A model generated the notes under the pieces. It saw nothing but the letters and a program-made list of their open reading frames with translations, did not search any database and was not told the origin of the DNA. Shown here one piece after another: positions 5,198-5,748 of a DNA stretch of 5,748 bases; position 1 is the stretch's first letter; each line of letters starts with the position of its first letter. The DNA comes from Candidatus Methanophagales archaeon (GTDB lineage: Archaea > Halobacteriota > Syntropharchaeia > Alkanophagales > Methanospirareceae), in NCBI GenBank assembly GCA_030617585.1, contig JAUWVD010000084.1, positions 1 through 5,748 on the forward strand, in the 5' to 3' direction. Both the position numbers and the translations under genes were made by a program.

Positions 5198-5748
5198 AGG
5201 TTTGCCTCCGTTCATACAATGAAACACCATTCGGTAAGTCAGCACCCTTTCGAGTTAGGGCAAATTTTGAACCCCTATACGCCTCATTACAAGATGTCAT
5301 TCGCTTTTTACCGATTCCTCTACCCTCTATACCATCGTTTACCCTTACGAGGTCCCTACCCAGCGATTCCGGGAGCATATAGGGCTTACCAAGTTCTACA
5401 TCGCAGATAACTATGAACGCCTTAGAAGCCATCTGTGAGCCGAGAACCGTTTGTCCATTCCCCATAACGTCCTAGTAGCCGTTATGGTCTGATTCCGCAC
5501 CTTTTGGTCTAAGCGTATCAACCCAATTTCGCTTATTCTAAATTACGACTCTTACACTGGTTCGCATTACACTCTTCATAGCGTTCTTATCCTGGCAGTT
5601 GATCTGAGCTGGGTTCTCTGATTTTCCCACGTTGTCCTGCGAGCTTAACACGCAAGCGTTACCCCCGGCGTGTTCCGCAGTAGGATTACCCCGAATGGAG
5701 GGGGTAGCCACAAGGGCAATCCGCGATGCAACTTCTTGTCAACAGACT
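5198..5748 (-). ncRNA. Group II intron domains I-III (ribozyme 5' region, incomplete)
   Basis: This 550-base stretch before the maturase has many short helices, for example ACCCC...GGGGT near 5687-5705, and no convincing gene. Its size fits domains I-III of a compact group II intron. An open frame of 93 codons starting at 5465 has a protein-unlike sequence and is best seen as ribozyme. The window ends in GACAAGAAGTTGCAT-type sequence (minus strand) that probably pairs with the missing first bases. Exon-binding sites cannot be fixed without the 5' exon. A candidate EBS1 is the ATTTA at 5543-5539. Confidence 0.75.
5205..5209 (-). promoter_or_regulatory. Shine-Dalgarno sequence deciding the maturase start
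   Basis: GGAGG on the minus strand, seven bases before the GTG at 5197-5195. It supports GTG as the start of the intron-encoded protein, over the in-frame ATG at 5215, which would place the site inside the coding region. None of the chromosomal genes here has such a site. Confidence 0.6.

Larger units (their letters stand above)
3526..5748 (-). mobile_element. Group II intron, 5' end just outside the window
   Basis: A self-splicing retroelement read on the minus strand. Its parts in order are ribozyme domains I-III (about 5748 to 5198), the intron-encoded protein in domain IV (5197-3671), the rest of domain IV (3670-3598), domain V (3597-3564) and domain VI with the 3' end near 3526 (final AT). 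The expected 5' GUGYG is not visible; the last bases of the window already look like the base of domain I, so probably only a short piece is missing. Visible length is about 2.2 kb. The protein resembles chloroplast-like bacterial introns, with a IIB-type 34-nt domain V. The intron ends about 54 bases upstream of gatA in the same orientation, outside any recognised gene. Confidence 0.9.

Noticed and set aside
5184..5465. 93-codon minus-strand open frame beginning MGNGQTVLGSQ
   Set aside because: It lies in ribozyme domains I-III immediately before the maturase start and overlaps it in another frame. Such frames are commonly annotated by mistake in group II introns.
5496..5500. GTGCG on the minus strand as the 5' end of the intron
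   Set aside because: Starting there would leave only about 300 bases for domains I-III, too little, and the sequence beyond it still looks like domain I structure.

Overview
The window looks archaeal, probably a euryarchaeon of methanogen or ANME type. This is inferred from an archaeal-style ornithine cyclodeaminase/alanine dehydrogenase, a GatA amidotransferase subunit, a hicB-hicA pair and a PaREP1-type gene remnant. The chromosomal genes also have A+T-rich TATA-like boxes close to their start codons and no clear Shine-Dalgarno sequence. No rRNA or other marker is present, so the lineage stays open.

Layout. (1) 1-892, minus strand: an ornithine cyclodeaminase/alanine dehydrogenase family gene, 297 residues visible, with its C-terminus cut by the window edge. 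(2) 893-1397: an intergenic region holding two repeats, one inside the other. A palindromic repeat (929-985 plus 1212-1220) is split by a roughly 223-bp element with 25-bp inverted ends and a TTA target duplication. (3) 1398-2034: decayed accessory genes. An intact HicB-like antitoxin is followed by a hicA toxin with an internal deletion and frameshift. On the opposite strand is a broken PaREP1-family gene. A cluster of small palindromes lies before the end of gatA. (4) 2035-3471, minus strand: a complete gatA, with all three catalytic residues. (5) 3526-5748, minus strand: a group II intron, missing only its extreme 5' end. It has domains I-III, a reverse transcriptase/maturase ORF whose C-terminal HNH nuclease domain is missing, a canonical 34-nt domain V and a domain VI hairpin with a candidate branch-point A.

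How the parts relate. The cyclodeaminase gene and gatA are separate housekeeping functions, but they share a 26-bp upstream segment (22 of 26 identical) that probably carries their promoters. In both cases the dispersed repeat, or a fragment of it, adjoins that segment. The group II intron appears to end inside such a repeat just upstream of the gatA promoter, so it need not disrupt gatA. The intron ORF has a strong Shine-Dalgarno sequence before a GTG start, unlike its neighbours, which fits acquisition from bacteria. I see no convincing new multi-gene system. The most unusual content is the nested repeat insertion, the toxin-less antitoxin, the PaREP1 relic and the intron sitting in a repeat.
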